Positions 44,047-52,339 of a stretch of DNA of 64,000 nucleotides are shown here, one piece after another (the stretch's first letter is position 1; each line of letters opens with the position of its first letter). The notes beneath the pieces were generated by a model. The model saw only the letters and a list, made by a program, of their open reading frames with translations, made no database searches and was not told the DNA's origin. Source of the DNA: Caryophanales bacterium UBA1719 (GTDB lineage Bacteria; Bacillota_I; Bacilli_A; RFN20; CAG-826); assembly GCA_002317145.1 (NCBI GenBank), contig DCIT01000054.1, positions 16,899 through 80,898 on the forward strand, written 5' to 3'. The position numbers were made by a program, and so were the translations under genes.

Positions 44047-45729
44047 ATGAAGAAAAATGTCGCAAAGAAAGCAACTAAGAAAACAGTAGTGGTTGAGAAA
44101 AAGAAAACTCCTACAACTGCCTATGAGAAAGCAGTCGCTCTTTATGAAGGTAAAGAATATCAAGATGCTTTAAAACAATTAGACGCTCTTAGAAAAGAAG
44201 GTGCTTGGAAAATCTTAAGAATTAAAGATGAAAACATTAACGTTAAGATTAATAAGCAATTAAATAAACAAGCTAAGAAAAAACTTCTTGATATGAACAA
44301 TGAGGAAATGGCTGCTGCGAAAGGTGTTGCTAATCAAAACAAAGAACGCATTAATGATATTGTAAATGTCATTGCTGCTAAATCTAAAGCTGAGTTCACT
44401 CCAATTTATGAACAAGCATGTGAAGAAAAGAAGAACGCAATAGAAGCTGCAAAGAAAGAATATGCTGAAGCAGTTGCTAAAGCAAAAGAAGAACATCATA
44501 AAGATTTAGAAAAGATTAAATCTTCATCTTCTAAAGATAAAAAGATCGAATTAAAAGCTGCGAAAATTTCTTATGCTTCAAAAATTAATGCTGCTAACAA
44601 TGCAAAGTTTGCCGCTATTGATAAAGCAAAAGAAGAAAAATATTTAACTTATCAAACAAGTTATGAATATTTATCTAAATTACGTTTAAATAAACACACT
44701 CAAGGTGAGTCAACTAAGTACGGCATTGAAACTTATGTTCGCAACTTCAACTTAGTGAACTGGTTAACAAAGAATGCTTTATTATTAATAGTCTTAACAT
44801 TCTTCTTAATCTTACTCATTGTATCTAAAGGTAAGATTTTAGCTCCAGATTTTGTCTTAACATCATTATCACAAATCGCTCCTAAGATATTCTTCGCCCT
44901 AGGTGTTGCGGGATTAATCTTACTTGGCGGTACCGACTTATCGATTGGTCGATTAACGGCAGTTGGCGCATCCTTTACCTTAATGATATTAACAATGGGT
45001 AAAGCTAATGACTTATCATGGTTCAAGTTCATGATAAATGTTCCATTAGGTGGTAAAGTAGTGGTTGCTATCTTATTCTCAGTATTTATATGTACACTCT
45101 TTACATTTATTTCTGGTTTCTTTACTGCGAAATTTAAAATGCATCCATTCATTTCTACATTAGCAGTTCAATTAATTGTCTATGGTTTCTTCCAAGCGTT
45201 CTTTAGCTCAGTTGCAGCTTTTACAATTGATCCAGATGTTCAACTAAAACTTGGTGGTTCTAATGGATGGTTATTAGTAATATATGCTATCGTTGCAATT
45301 GCAGTTGTTTGGTTTATTTGGAACAAAACTAAATTTGGTAAACACTTATATGCTGTTGGTGGTAACCCAGAAGCCGCAGCTGTCTCTGGTATTAACCCAA
45401 TGAAGATTACAATCTTAGCCTTCGTTATGGCTGGTGTTCTTTATGGATTAGGTGGATTCGTCCAAGCTATCCAAGGTGGATCTGCAAACTTTAACTCTTA
45501 TAATGGAACTGAAACCGATGCTATCGCAGCATGCGTTATCGGTGGTGTATCCTTCTCTGGTGGCGTTGGTACCATCGGTGGTGTTGTTGGTGGAACAATC
45601 ATCCTAGGATTCTTAACATCATGCTTCTCATATCTTGAACTTGATGCGAATATTCAATTCGTTATTAAAGGTATTATCATCTTAACCGCTGTTACTCTTG
45701 ACTGTATTAAATACATTCGTAAGAAGTAA
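44047..45729 (+). CDS. Sugar ABC transporter permease with long charged N-terminal extension
   Basis: 560 residues. Residues from about 235 are a CUT2 permease (MglC/RbsC) with the landmarks LGGTDLSIGRLTAVGA, GGNPEAAAVSGIN and ACVIGGVSFSGGVGTIGG. The first 230 residues are lysine-, alanine- and glutamate-rich, low in complexity and probably helical or coiled-coil in the cytosol; related permeases of about 330 residues lack this. Part of the extension (about 20-75) resembles a helical repeat. The operon ends at the terminator 45748-45774. Confidence 0.88.
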   Translation: MKKNVAKKATKKTVVVEKKKTPTTAYEKAVALYEGKEYQDALKQLDALRKEGAWKILRIKDENINVKINKQLNKQAKKKLLDMNNEEMAAAKGVANQNKERINDIVNVIAAKSKAEFTPIYEQACEEKKNAIEAAKKEYAEAVAKAKEEHHKDLEKIKSSSSKDKKIELKAAKISYASKINAANNAKFAAIDKAKEEKYLTYQTSYEYLSKLRLNKHTQGESTKYGIETYVRNFNLVNWLTKNALLLIVLTFFLILLIVSKGKILAPDFVLTSLSQIAPKIFFALGVAGLILLGGTDLSIGRLTAVGASFTLMILTMGKANDLSWFKFMINVPLGGKVVVAILFSVFICTLFTFISGFFTAKFKMHPFISTLAVQLIVYGFFQAFFSSVAAFTIDPDVQLKLGGSNGWLLVIYAIVAIAVVWFIWNKTKFGKHLYAVGGNPEAAAVSGINPMKITILAFVMAGVLYGLGGFVQAIQGGSANFNSYNGTETDAIAACVIGGVSFSGGVGTIGGVVGGTIILGFLTSCFSYLELDANIQFVIKGIIILTAVTLDCIKYIRKK

Positions 45730-45747
45730 TTATTTAACTAAATTATT

Positions 45748-45774
45748 AAAGGGATGTCTCGTGCATCCCTTTTT
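45748..45774 (+). terminator. Intrinsic terminator of the sugar ABC operon
   Basis: AAAGGGATG (45748-45756) pairs perfectly with CATCCCTTT (45764-45772) around 7 bases and continues into Ts. Confidence 0.93.
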
Positions 45775-45795
45775 AATTTCATATATAATATTTAC

Positions 45796-46314
45796 ATGAA
45801 AAAATTGAAGTTATTATCCTTATTATTATTTGCTCCATTCTTTGGTTTAACTGCCTGTAATAAAGAAGAACCTTATAAAAATATTGTTAAAGATAGTACT
45901 CAATTAATTGCTAAAAATAGTGTTACTGAATATAAGTCTGGTACTACTTTAGATGTTACTAAAATTGAAGTAACTTTTAATGGTAACAAAGTTGATTATG
46001 AAGGTAGCGAAGATAACCCTGTAGTAGGAAAATTCTTTATTACTAAATCTAATATATCTCCAACTAGAAATAGAGTAAAACAAGGAAGTCTCCAACTTAA
46101 AATATCTGAGGAAAAGAAAGAGCAAATATTTTATGTAGCATTATTAACTGGTACTGGCGTTTATGATCCTGTTCATGTATCTAGCGAATTAAAAGTTTTA
46201 ATTACTAATGATAAGGGTATGAAAACCTGGGTATATTGGGTTGTTGGTCCGACAGTTATTGTTGGAGCATCTTTACTAGTATTTTTAACTAAAAAATATA
46301 AAGATAAACATTAA
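45796..46314 (+). CDS. Predicted lipoprotein with C-terminal membrane anchor
   Basis: 172 residues from ATG 45796 (MKKLKLLSLLLFAPFF, lipobox LTAC with Cys21). An upstream in-frame start (45754) lies inside the terminator and is rejected. The middle is an extracellular domain of about 110 residues with an Ig-like or beta-sandwich feel (SGTTLDVTKIEVTFNG). A hydrophobic segment near 145-163 ends in a basic tail. TATAAT (45784-45789) is 6 bases before the ATG, so leaderless. Function unknown. Confidence 0.75.
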   Translation: MKKLKLLSLLLFAPFFGLTACNKEEPYKNIVKDSTQLIAKNSVTEYKSGTTLDVTKIEVTFNGNKVDYEGSEDNPVVGKFFITKSNISPTRNRVKQGSLQLKISEEKKEQIFYVALLTGTGVYDPVHVSSELKVLITNDKGMKTWVYWVVGPTVIVGASLLVFLTKKYKDKH

Positions 46315-46408
46315 AAATATAATTAAATCATCGTGTGCACCATAGATAGTTTTTCTTGTGTTAAAATAAAATAGTTCGTTTCCTAAATATCGTATAAATT
46401 CTTGTTTG

Positions 46409-46416
46409 TTCGAACG
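46409..46416. promoter_or_regulatory. GTTCGAAC palindrome before the ToxN-like gene
   Basis: A perfect 8-bp palindrome 11 bases before the ATG, in the otherwise featureless 113-base gap 46315-46427. It may be an autoregulatory site. No tandem repeats of the ToxI kind are visible in this gap. Confidence 0.3.
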
Positions 46417-46427
46417 TTATTTTTAAT

Positions 46428-46919
46428 ATGGAAATCGTTGAAATCAAAAAAGAATACATTGATGAATTAAGAAAAAGTTTTTCGCATGTAATGATTAATA
46501 AAGGTGAATTTAGCATACATTCAAGGAAGTATATCGGAATAATTCTAAGTATTAAAAAATATAATTATTACGCACCTTTTTCTTCTCCAAAATTTTACGA
46601 TTATTATAATTGTGGAATTCCAAAAGAAAGTTCTAAGTATGTTATTAGAATGACAGAATTAGATGGTGGGTATAAAAAAATATTAGGCAAGATTGTTTTA
46701 AATTGCATGATTCCTGTTCCACAAAAATATGTTGTTAAATTTAACATTAATAAAATATACGATAAACAATATAGAGATTTACTTATATCTGAATATATAT
46801 GGATTAACAAAAATAAAAGTCTTATAAAACAATATGCAAAAATAGTATATAAATCTAATGATAAAATCGTTTTGCCGTTTAGAAAAATTGAAAAATATAT
46901 TAATAAAAAATACTTATAG
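46428..46919 (+). CDS. ToxN/AbiQ family type III toxin (endoribonuclease)
   Basis: 163 residues, the usual ToxN length. The family core is clear: YIGIIL (35-40), YYAPFSSPK (47-55, with Lys55 at the position important in ToxN) and LGKIVLNCMIPVP (86-98). ToxN enzymes cut RNA and are held by a small repeat RNA, ToxI, usually encoded just upstream as tandem repeats followed by a terminator. Here no upstream array is visible; instead an 80-base structured RNA with its own promoter lies right after the gene. The assignment is made by motif memory, with good confidence. Confidence 0.82.
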   Translation: MEIVEIKKEYIDELRKSFSHVMINKGEFSIHSRKYIGIILSIKKYNYYAPFSSPKFYDYYNCGIPKESSKYVIRMTELDGGYKKILGKIVLNCMIPVPQKYVVKFNINKIYDKQYRDLLISEYIWINKNKSLIKQYAKIVYKSNDKIVLPFRKIEKYINKKYL

Positions 46920-46926
46920 ATATTTA

Positions 46927-46955
46927 TTGCTAATTTATTTATATTATGAAATAAT
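46927..46955 (+). promoter_or_regulatory. Promoter of the small RNA after the ToxN-like gene
   Basis: TTGCTA (46927-46932), 17 bases, AATAAT (46950-46955). The predicted start near 46962 falls exactly on the first hairpin. Confidence 0.5.
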
Positions 46956-46961
46956 AACTAT

Positions 46962-47041
46962 ACCGAAAGGTCAGTGATCCTCAGCTGTAAATGCGGGAAG
47001 CTTAATAAAGGTGTGCTCCGCCGAAATGGAGCTTTTCTTTT
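46962..47041 (+). ncRNA. Structured small RNA of about 80 nt downstream of the ToxN-like gene
   Basis: Starts with ACC-GAAA-GGT (46962-46971, a GNRA tetraloop hairpin), then a CAG/CTG and AGCT/AGCT-capable middle (46972-47002), then GCTCC (47015-47019) pairing with GGAGC (47028-47032) and TTTTCTTTT as terminator. GGTG/CGCC inside the last part offers an alternative fold. It does not match SRP RNA, 6S RNA or a riboswitch I know. Candidates are the RNA antitoxin of the ToxN-like gene or an unrelated sRNA. Confidence 0.55.
47015..47041 (+). terminator. Terminator of the 80-nt small RNA
   Basis: GCTCC-GCCGAAAT-GGAGC followed by a T-rich tract. It also closes any transcript from the ToxN-like gene. 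Confidence 0.75.
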
Positions 47042-47117
47042 GTAACAATTTATTGCATAAAAAATAACTATGTTATATATTATTAAGGCACGCTTTTAAG
47101 TAGTGCGTTATTTTTAT

Positions 47118-47194
47118 GGGCCTTTAGCTCAGCTGGTTAGAGCGTACCCCTGATAAGGGTAAGGTCGATAGTTCAAGTCTATTAAGGCCCACCA
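47118..47194 (+). tRNA. tRNA-Ile (GAT)
   Basis: 77 nt with 7-bp acceptor GGGCCTT/AAGGCCC, anticodon loop CTGATAA (GAT), TTCAAGT T-loop and encoded CCA. First of a three-tRNA cluster; TTGCAT about 70 bases upstream with TATATT suggests the promoter. Confidence 0.96.
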
Positions 47195-47220
47195 TTTAAA
47201 AATAATAGTCAACTGAACTT

Positions 47221-47296
47221 GGGCACATAGCTCAGTTGGGAGAGCGTTTCCTTCACACGGAAGAGGTCGTAGGTTCGATCCCTACTGCGCCCACCA
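47221..47296 (+). tRNA. tRNA-Val (CAC)
   Basis: 76 nt; acceptor GGGCACA with CTGCGCCC region, anticodon stem TTTCC/GGAAG (outer pair T-G) and loop TTCACAC giving CAC (reads GTG), T-loop TTCGATC, encoded CCA. Confidence 0.9.
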
Positions 47297-47300
47297 TATT

Positions 47301-47376
47301 GCCGACTTAGCTCAATTGGTAGAGCAACTGATTTGTAATCAGTAGGTTGAAGGTTCGAGTCCCTTAGTCGGCACCA
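47301..47376 (+). tRNA. tRNA-Thr (TGT)
   Basis: 76 nt; acceptor GCCGACT/AGTCGGC, anticodon loop TTTGTAA giving TGT, T-loop TTCGAGT, encoded CCA. It begins 4 bases after tRNA-Val. Confidence 0.95.
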
Positions 47377-47392
47377 AAATTTATATTTTATT

Positions 47393-47416
47393 AAGAGCTA
47401 AAAATAGCTCTTTTTT
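47393..47416 (+). terminator. Intrinsic terminator of the tRNA cluster
   Basis: AAGAGCTA (47393-47400) with TAGCTCTT (47405-47412) around AAAA, then Ts. Confidence 0.88.
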
Positions 47417-47486
47417 ATTTGCACAAAAATATAAATTTATATATAAATCATTGATTTATTTATAAAAAATTAGATATAATTTAAAC

Positions 47487-47786
47487 ATGGAAATTAATAT
47501 TAAAGAAAAAACTGAGGGGTTTTTAGTCGAACTTTCCGGTAGATTAGATTCTAGCACTTCAGGTGCTTTAGAAACTAAATTAACAGGACTTGTTAATAAA
47601 AAGAAAAACGTCGTTTTAGATTTTAAACGTGTTGAATATGTATCAAGTGCTGCATTAAGAGCTTTGTTAACTATTCAAAAAAGCTTAAAAGCTTCTAATA
47701 ATGCTCTTTCTGCTATTAATGCGAATGAAGTTGTTAAAGAAGTTTTTGATATTACAGGATTTTCTTCGATAATCGAAATTAAATAA
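47487..47786 (+). CDS. STAS domain anti-sigma factor antagonist
   Basis: 99 residues, SpoIIAA/RsbV fold. VLDFKRVEYVSSAALRALL holds the likely phospho-acceptor Ser54 (aligned to SpoIIAA Ser58). The promoter TTGATT (47451-47456), 18 bases, TATAAT (47475-47480) ends 6 bases before the ATG, so the mRNA is leaderless. The stop overlaps the phosphatase gene by one base, which suggests the phosphatases act on this protein. No anti-sigma kinase or sigma gene is nearby. Confidence 0.9.
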   Translation: MEINIKEKTEGFLVELSGRLDSSTSGALETKLTGLVNKKKNVVLDFKRVEYVSSAALRALLTIQKSLKASNNALSAINANEVVKEVFDITGFSSIIEIK

Positions 47787-50017
47787 TGGCTATTCTAAGT
47801 TGGCAAAGTTATTTAACATTACTTGCTTGTTGCTTATCTCCAGCGATTATTGCAATAATATTGCATTATTTTTTAAAACGTTGGAAATGGTTTAATAGTC
47901 TTAATTATTGGATTAGACAAGTATCTATTGGTCTAATCTTTTCTGGTTTAGCTTTATGTTCATTTTACTTTGGTGTTGAATATTCAACTATTGATCCAAG
48001 TGGATTATATAAAGATGTTGTAGGTAATTTTGGTAGCGCGAATGCTTCCCCATTAATTGCTGGATTAGTATTTGGTGGTCCATCAGGATTTATTGCTGGA
48101 TTTGCTGCTGGCATATATCGTTTAGTTATTTATCCGTTTGGTAGTGGAGATTATTTAAGAGCGGCTGAATGTATAACTGTTTTAGCCTCTGGTGGATTAG
48201 CTTGGTTACTTAGAGCAACGTTGTTTGATAACAAGAAACCTAGATGGTTTTATGGATTGATTATTGGAATGCTTATTGAAACATTCCATATGTTATTAAT
48301 ATTTACTGTATCAATTGCCCAAGTAGATTCTGTATATGCTTATGGAATTATTAGAGTATGTGATATCCCTTGCTTTGTTACTGTAGGTCTTTCTGTTGCT
48401 CTAACGTTAATAGGAATATCATTATTAGAAAAAGAAAAACTAATTAATAAAGTTAAAGGTGGCGATAAACGAATTGCGACAAAGATCCAAAGATGGATGG
48501 GATTAACTTTTGTTATCGCAATTATTGTTACTTTCTCTTTTACATATTGGGGCAATTATCAAAAAACAGCATATGATATATCGCAGAATTTAAATAATGC
48601 AAATTATGATGCTAGAGTAAAAATTCAATGCGATGAAAATGTTAAGGTATTTAGTGATTTTGTTGATTCATCAAAAGATTATTTAAAGGCTGCTAAAGAT
48701 TCAGGAACATATCAAGTTTGTAAATATCAAAGAATTGGAAAAATGGGATATACTGTCCTTCTTGATTATGATAGTAAAAGAATTGTTTCTATCCCATATG
48801 AAACACTTGAAAAACCAACAACATATGATAATAAAATAGGTGTTGAATTCCCTGTTGATACAATTTATCCAGACTCAAAAACTGCTCATTTAAGAGAAGT
48901 TGAAGGAGTTATGTATTATTTAAAGTGGGAAGAAATTAAATTAAATAAAACTTATGATGGTAAATCACATGAACTTCATTATATCGCTGTTGCTCTTATC
49001 TCTCGTTCAGAGGCTAGATTAGAATTAGGTATAGTAGTTAGATTAACATCCTACTTAGAATTATTAGTATTAATTGGAATATTCGCAGTTATTTATATAT
49101 TCATTAAGAAAGTAGTTGTTAAGAATGTTTATAAGATAAATGATTCATTAGATAAGATTACTGGCGGCAATTTAAATACTAAAGTTAATGTTAGATCTAA
49201 TAAAGAGTTCTCAGATTTATCTGATGATATTAACCAGACTGTTGATTCTTTAAAACACTTTATTGATGAAGCAAATAAACGTATTGATGATGAATTAAAA
49301 TACGCAAAAGAAATACAACAAAGCGCCTTACCATTAACATTCCCAACAACAAATTTATATGATTTACATGCTTGCATGCATACTGCTAAACAAGTAGGTG
49401 GAGACTTCTATGATTTCTTTAATATTGATAAGAAACATGTCTTTATCTCTATGGCCGATGTCTCTGGTAAAGGTATTCCAGCCGCAATGTTTATGATGAG
49501 AGCTAAAACATTAGTGAAATCATTAATTGAAGCTAATGAATTAAAGCTAGATCATGTTATTAACATGGTTAATGAAGAACTTAATAAAGATAATAAGACA
49601 GGTATGTTTGTTACGGCATGGTTTGGTATTTTAAATACTGAAACAGGAGTAGTTGAATTTGTTAACTGTGGACACTGCAATCCATTAGTAGGTAAATCTC
49701 CAAGATTCAATTATCTCAAGATGGAAAAGAATTGTGTCTTAGGTGTTATTCCTAATATGAAATATAAGTTAGAGAAAGTTACTTTAAAATCCAATGATTC
49801 AATAATCTTATACACAGATGGAGTAACAGAAGCGACGAGTAAGAATAAGAAATTATTCGGAGAAGCTAAACTAAAAGAAGTAGTGAATAAAGCTAAAACT
49901 ATTACTTCGAAAGAATTATTAGATGTCATCCATAAAGAAGTCGATAAGTTCCAACACGGCGCTGAACAAGCAGATGATATAACTATGTTAATGATTAAAT
50001 TTAAAGGTAAGAAATAA
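47786..50017 (+). CDS. SpoIIE-type PP2C phosphatase with LytS-like membrane sensor (copy 1)
   Basis: 743 residues. The N-terminal 220 residues are a 5TM-5TMR_LYT-like sensor (FGSANASPLIAGLVFGGPSGFIAG). Then come a membrane segment (about 233-253), an outer domain of about 160 residues, a segment near 425-445, a HAMP-like linker and a PP2C domain from about 530. The PP2C metal motifs GGDFYDFF, DVSGKGIPAAMFM, DGVTEA and ADDITM are all present. It probably dephosphorylates the STAS protein upstream. Confidence 0.9.
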   Translation: MAILSWQSYLTLLACCLSPAIIAIILHYFLKRWKWFNSLNYWIRQVSIGLIFSGLALCSFYFGVEYSTIDPSGLYKDVVGNFGSANASPLIAGLVFGGPSGFIAGFAAGIYRLVIYPFGSGDYLRAAECITVLASGGLAWLLRATLFDNKKPRWFYGLIIGMLIETFHMLLIFTVSIAQVDSVYAYGIIRVCDIPCFVTVGLSVALTLIGISLLEKEKLINKVKGGDKRIATKIQRWMGLTFVIAIIVTFSFTYWGNYQKTAYDISQNLNNANYDARVKIQCDENVKVFSDFVDSSKDYLKAAKDSGTYQVCKYQRIGKMGYTVLLDYDSKRIVSIPYETLEKPTTYDNKIGVEFPVDTIYPDSKTAHLREVEGVMYYLKWEEIKLNKTYDGKSHELHYIAVALISRSEARLELGIVVRLTSYLELLVLIGIFAVIYIFIKKVVVKNVYKINDSLDKITGGNLNTKVNVRSNKEFSDLSDDINQTVDSLKHFIDEANKRIDDELKYAKEIQQSALPLTFPTTNLYDLHACMHTAKQVGGDFYDFFNIDKKHVFISMADVSGKGIPAAMFMMRAKTLVKSLIEANELKLDHVINMVNEELNKDNKTGMFVTAWFGILNTETGVVEFVNCGHCNPLVGKSPRFNYLKMEKNCVLGVIPNMKYKLEKVTLKSNDSIILYTDGVTEATSKNKKLFGEAKLKEVVNKAKTITSKELLDVIHKEVDKFQHGAEQADDITMLMIKFKGKK

Positions 50018-52308
50018 TGGCAATATTACAGTGGCAGAGTTATTTAATATTACTTGCTACAGCGTTAATTCCTGCTGCCGCAGCAATTTTAATGTATCAC
50101 ATTAATAAACGATGGAAATGGTTTCAAAAACGAAATTATTGGATTCAACAAGTATTAATCGGACTAGTATTTTCTTTGTTCGCTTTAAGCGCATTTTATT
50201 TTGGCGTTGACTATTCATCTATAACTTCATTTGGAGCATATAAAAATGTTGTTGGTAATTTTTCTAGCACAAATGCAGTTCCTTTAGTTGCTGGATTAGT
50301 ATTTGGTGGTCCTGCTGGATTTATTTCTGGAACAGCTGCTGCTATCTATCGTTTATTTATTTATCCATTTGGTAGTGGTGATTATTTAAGAGCTGCAGAA
50401 TGTATAACAGTTTTCCTCGCAGGTGGATTTGCGTGGGTATTAAGAGTTTGGTTATTTGATAACAAGAAACCTAGATGGTTTTATGGTCTCATTATAGGTT
50501 TATCTATTGAGACTATTCATATGTTACTCATCTTTACAGTAGCCATAGCTCAAACTGATGCTCTTTATGCTTATGGTATAATTCGTGCTTGTGATATTTA
50601 TTGTTTCTTGAATGTCGGGTTATCAATAATACTTGCTTTAATAGGTGTAACGTTATTAGAAAAAGAAAAACTATTTAATAGAATTAAAGGTGGCGATAAA
50701 AGAATTGCTACTAAAATTCAAAAGTGGTTAGCGGTAACTTTTGCAGTTGGTATTGTTGTAACATTTACTTTTACTTTCTTTGGTAATTATCAAAAGTCCA
50801 CTTATGAAACTGAAAAAAGTTTATCAGATTCTAATAATGATTTAGCTGATTTAGTTAAGAAAAACGGAAGAATATATTCTCCTATTATTTATCCTGATGT
50901 AGGAACATTAACACCTATTGTTGAAATAGATCAAGATAGTGGAGCATACTATTTAGCTTGTTCGCATAGAGTTGGTAGAGAAGGGTATGCCATTGTATTA
51001 GATTATGAATCACAAAAAATATTATCTTTACCAACAGATTTTGGTACAGATTTTAACTCTGATGAGCTTATAGGATTGCAGTTTACTTTAGATGGCAAAC
51101 GTAGTGGTAATACTCTAAAAAAACATGGTTATCGCGAAAATACGATATATCAAATAAAATTACCTGAATATGGTGGAAATAAATCATATGTATGCTTTAT
51201 GAGATATACTCGTGTAAAAATAGAACGTAGTGTACCATCTGGGCAAGAAGAGAAATGGAAATCTCCTGATTTTATGATTGTTTCATTTTTATCTAAAACT
51301 GAAGCTACTATTAACACAGGAATAGTTATCAGGCTAACTTCTTATATTGAATTATTAATCTTTATTTTAATATTTGGAGTCATCTATGTATTCATCAAGA
51401 AAGTTGTCGTAGTTAATGTTCATAAGATAAATGCTTCGTTAGATAAGATTACTGGTGGTAACTTAAACGTTCGTGTTAATGTTAGATCAAATAAAGAATT
51501 CTCAGATTTATCTGATGATATTAACCAGACAGTAGATACATTAAAACACTTTATTGATGAAGCGAATAAACGCATTGATGATGAATTAAAGTATGCAAAA
51601 CAAATACAACAAAGTTCATTACCAATTATCTTCCCAACGACAACTGCTTTTGACTTATATGCAAGTATGCAAACTGCAAAACAAGTAGGTGGAGACTTCT
51701 ATGATTTCTTCCCAATTGATAATGATCACTTATTCTTCATGATTGCCGATGTTTCTGGTAAAGGTATACCAGCAGCAATGTTTATGATGAGAGCAAAAAC
51801 GTTAGTTAAATCATTAGTTGAAACTAATGAATTAGACTTAAATAATGTTATTGAAGAAGCAAATAATGAATTAGCAATTGATAACTCTAGCGGAATGTTT
51901 GTTACTGCTTGGTTTGCGATTTTAAATGTTAAGACTGGAGAGATTGATTATGTTAATGCTGGTCACTGTCGTCCGTTAATAGGCAAGAATAAATCATTCA
52001 AATATTTAAGTATGGATACTAACCAAGTATTAGGAGTCCTTCCTGATGTTCCTTATAAACAAGGCAAGATTAAATTAAGAAAAGATGAAGGCATATTCTT
52101 ATACACTGATGGAGTAACTGAAGCCACTGATAAGAAAAAGAAATTATATGGAGAAGAAAGATTAATTAATTATATTAATTCTATTGATGTTAAGACATCT
52201 ATAGAAACTATATCTAGCGTTAATAGTGAGATTCAATTATTCCAGAAAGATACCGAGCAAGCAGATGATATTACAATGATGATGCTTATCTATAAGAAAA
52301 AGAAATAA
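50017..52308 (+). CDS. SpoIIE-type PP2C phosphatase with LytS-like membrane sensor (copy 2)
   Basis: 763 residues, a tandem paralogue of the gene before it, with a 1-base overlap. The membrane, HAMP-like and phosphatase parts are nearly the same (for example NKEFSDLSDDINQTVD in both), with all PP2C metal motifs kept. The outer domain between the membrane segments (about 260-430) is quite different, so the two copies probably sense different signals and feed one STAS target. Confidence 0.9.
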   Translation: MAILQWQSYLILLATALIPAAAAILMYHINKRWKWFQKRNYWIQQVLIGLVFSLFALSAFYFGVDYSSITSFGAYKNVVGNFSSTNAVPLVAGLVFGGPAGFISGTAAAIYRLFIYPFGSGDYLRAAECITVFLAGGFAWVLRVWLFDNKKPRWFYGLIIGLSIETIHMLLIFTVAIAQTDALYAYGIIRACDIYCFLNVGLSIILALIGVTLLEKEKLFNRIKGGDKRIATKIQKWLAVTFAVGIVVTFTFTFFGNYQKSTYETEKSLSDSNNDLADLVKKNGRIYSPIIYPDVGTLTPIVEIDQDSGAYYLACSHRVGREGYAIVLDYESQKILSLPTDFGTDFNSDELIGLQFTLDGKRSGNTLKKHGYRENTIYQIKLPEYGGNKSYVCFMRYTRVKIERSVPSGQEEKWKSPDFMIVSFLSKTEATINTGIVIRLTSYIELLIFILIFGVIYVFIKKVVVVNVHKINASLDKITGGNLNVRVNVRSNKEFSDLSDDINQTVDTLKHFIDEANKRIDDELKYAKQIQQSSLPIIFPTTTAFDLYASMQTAKQVGGDFYDFFPIDNDHLFFMIADVSGKGIPAAMFMMRAKTLVKSLVETNELDLNNVIEEANNELAIDNSSGMFVTAWFAILNVKTGEIDYVNAGHCRPLIGKNKSFKYLSMDTNQVLGVLPDVPYKQGKIKLRKDEGIFLYTDGVTEATDKKKKLYGEERLINYINSIDVKTSIETISSVNSEIQLFQKDTEQADDITMMMLIYKKKK

Positions 52309-52339
52309 TATAATTATTGTGGTAAGATAATAAAGTTAT

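Noticed and set aside
45754..45795. Upstream start for the lipoprotein at 45796
   Set aside because: The extra 14 codons lie in the sugar operon terminator and in the TATAAT box; a typical lipoprotein signal peptide begins at 45796.
46962..47041. SRP RNA (4.5S) identity for the small RNA after the ToxN-like gene
   Set aside because: Length and GGTCAG looked suggestive, but the conserved domain IV core with its GGAAG loop and GCAGC is absent.
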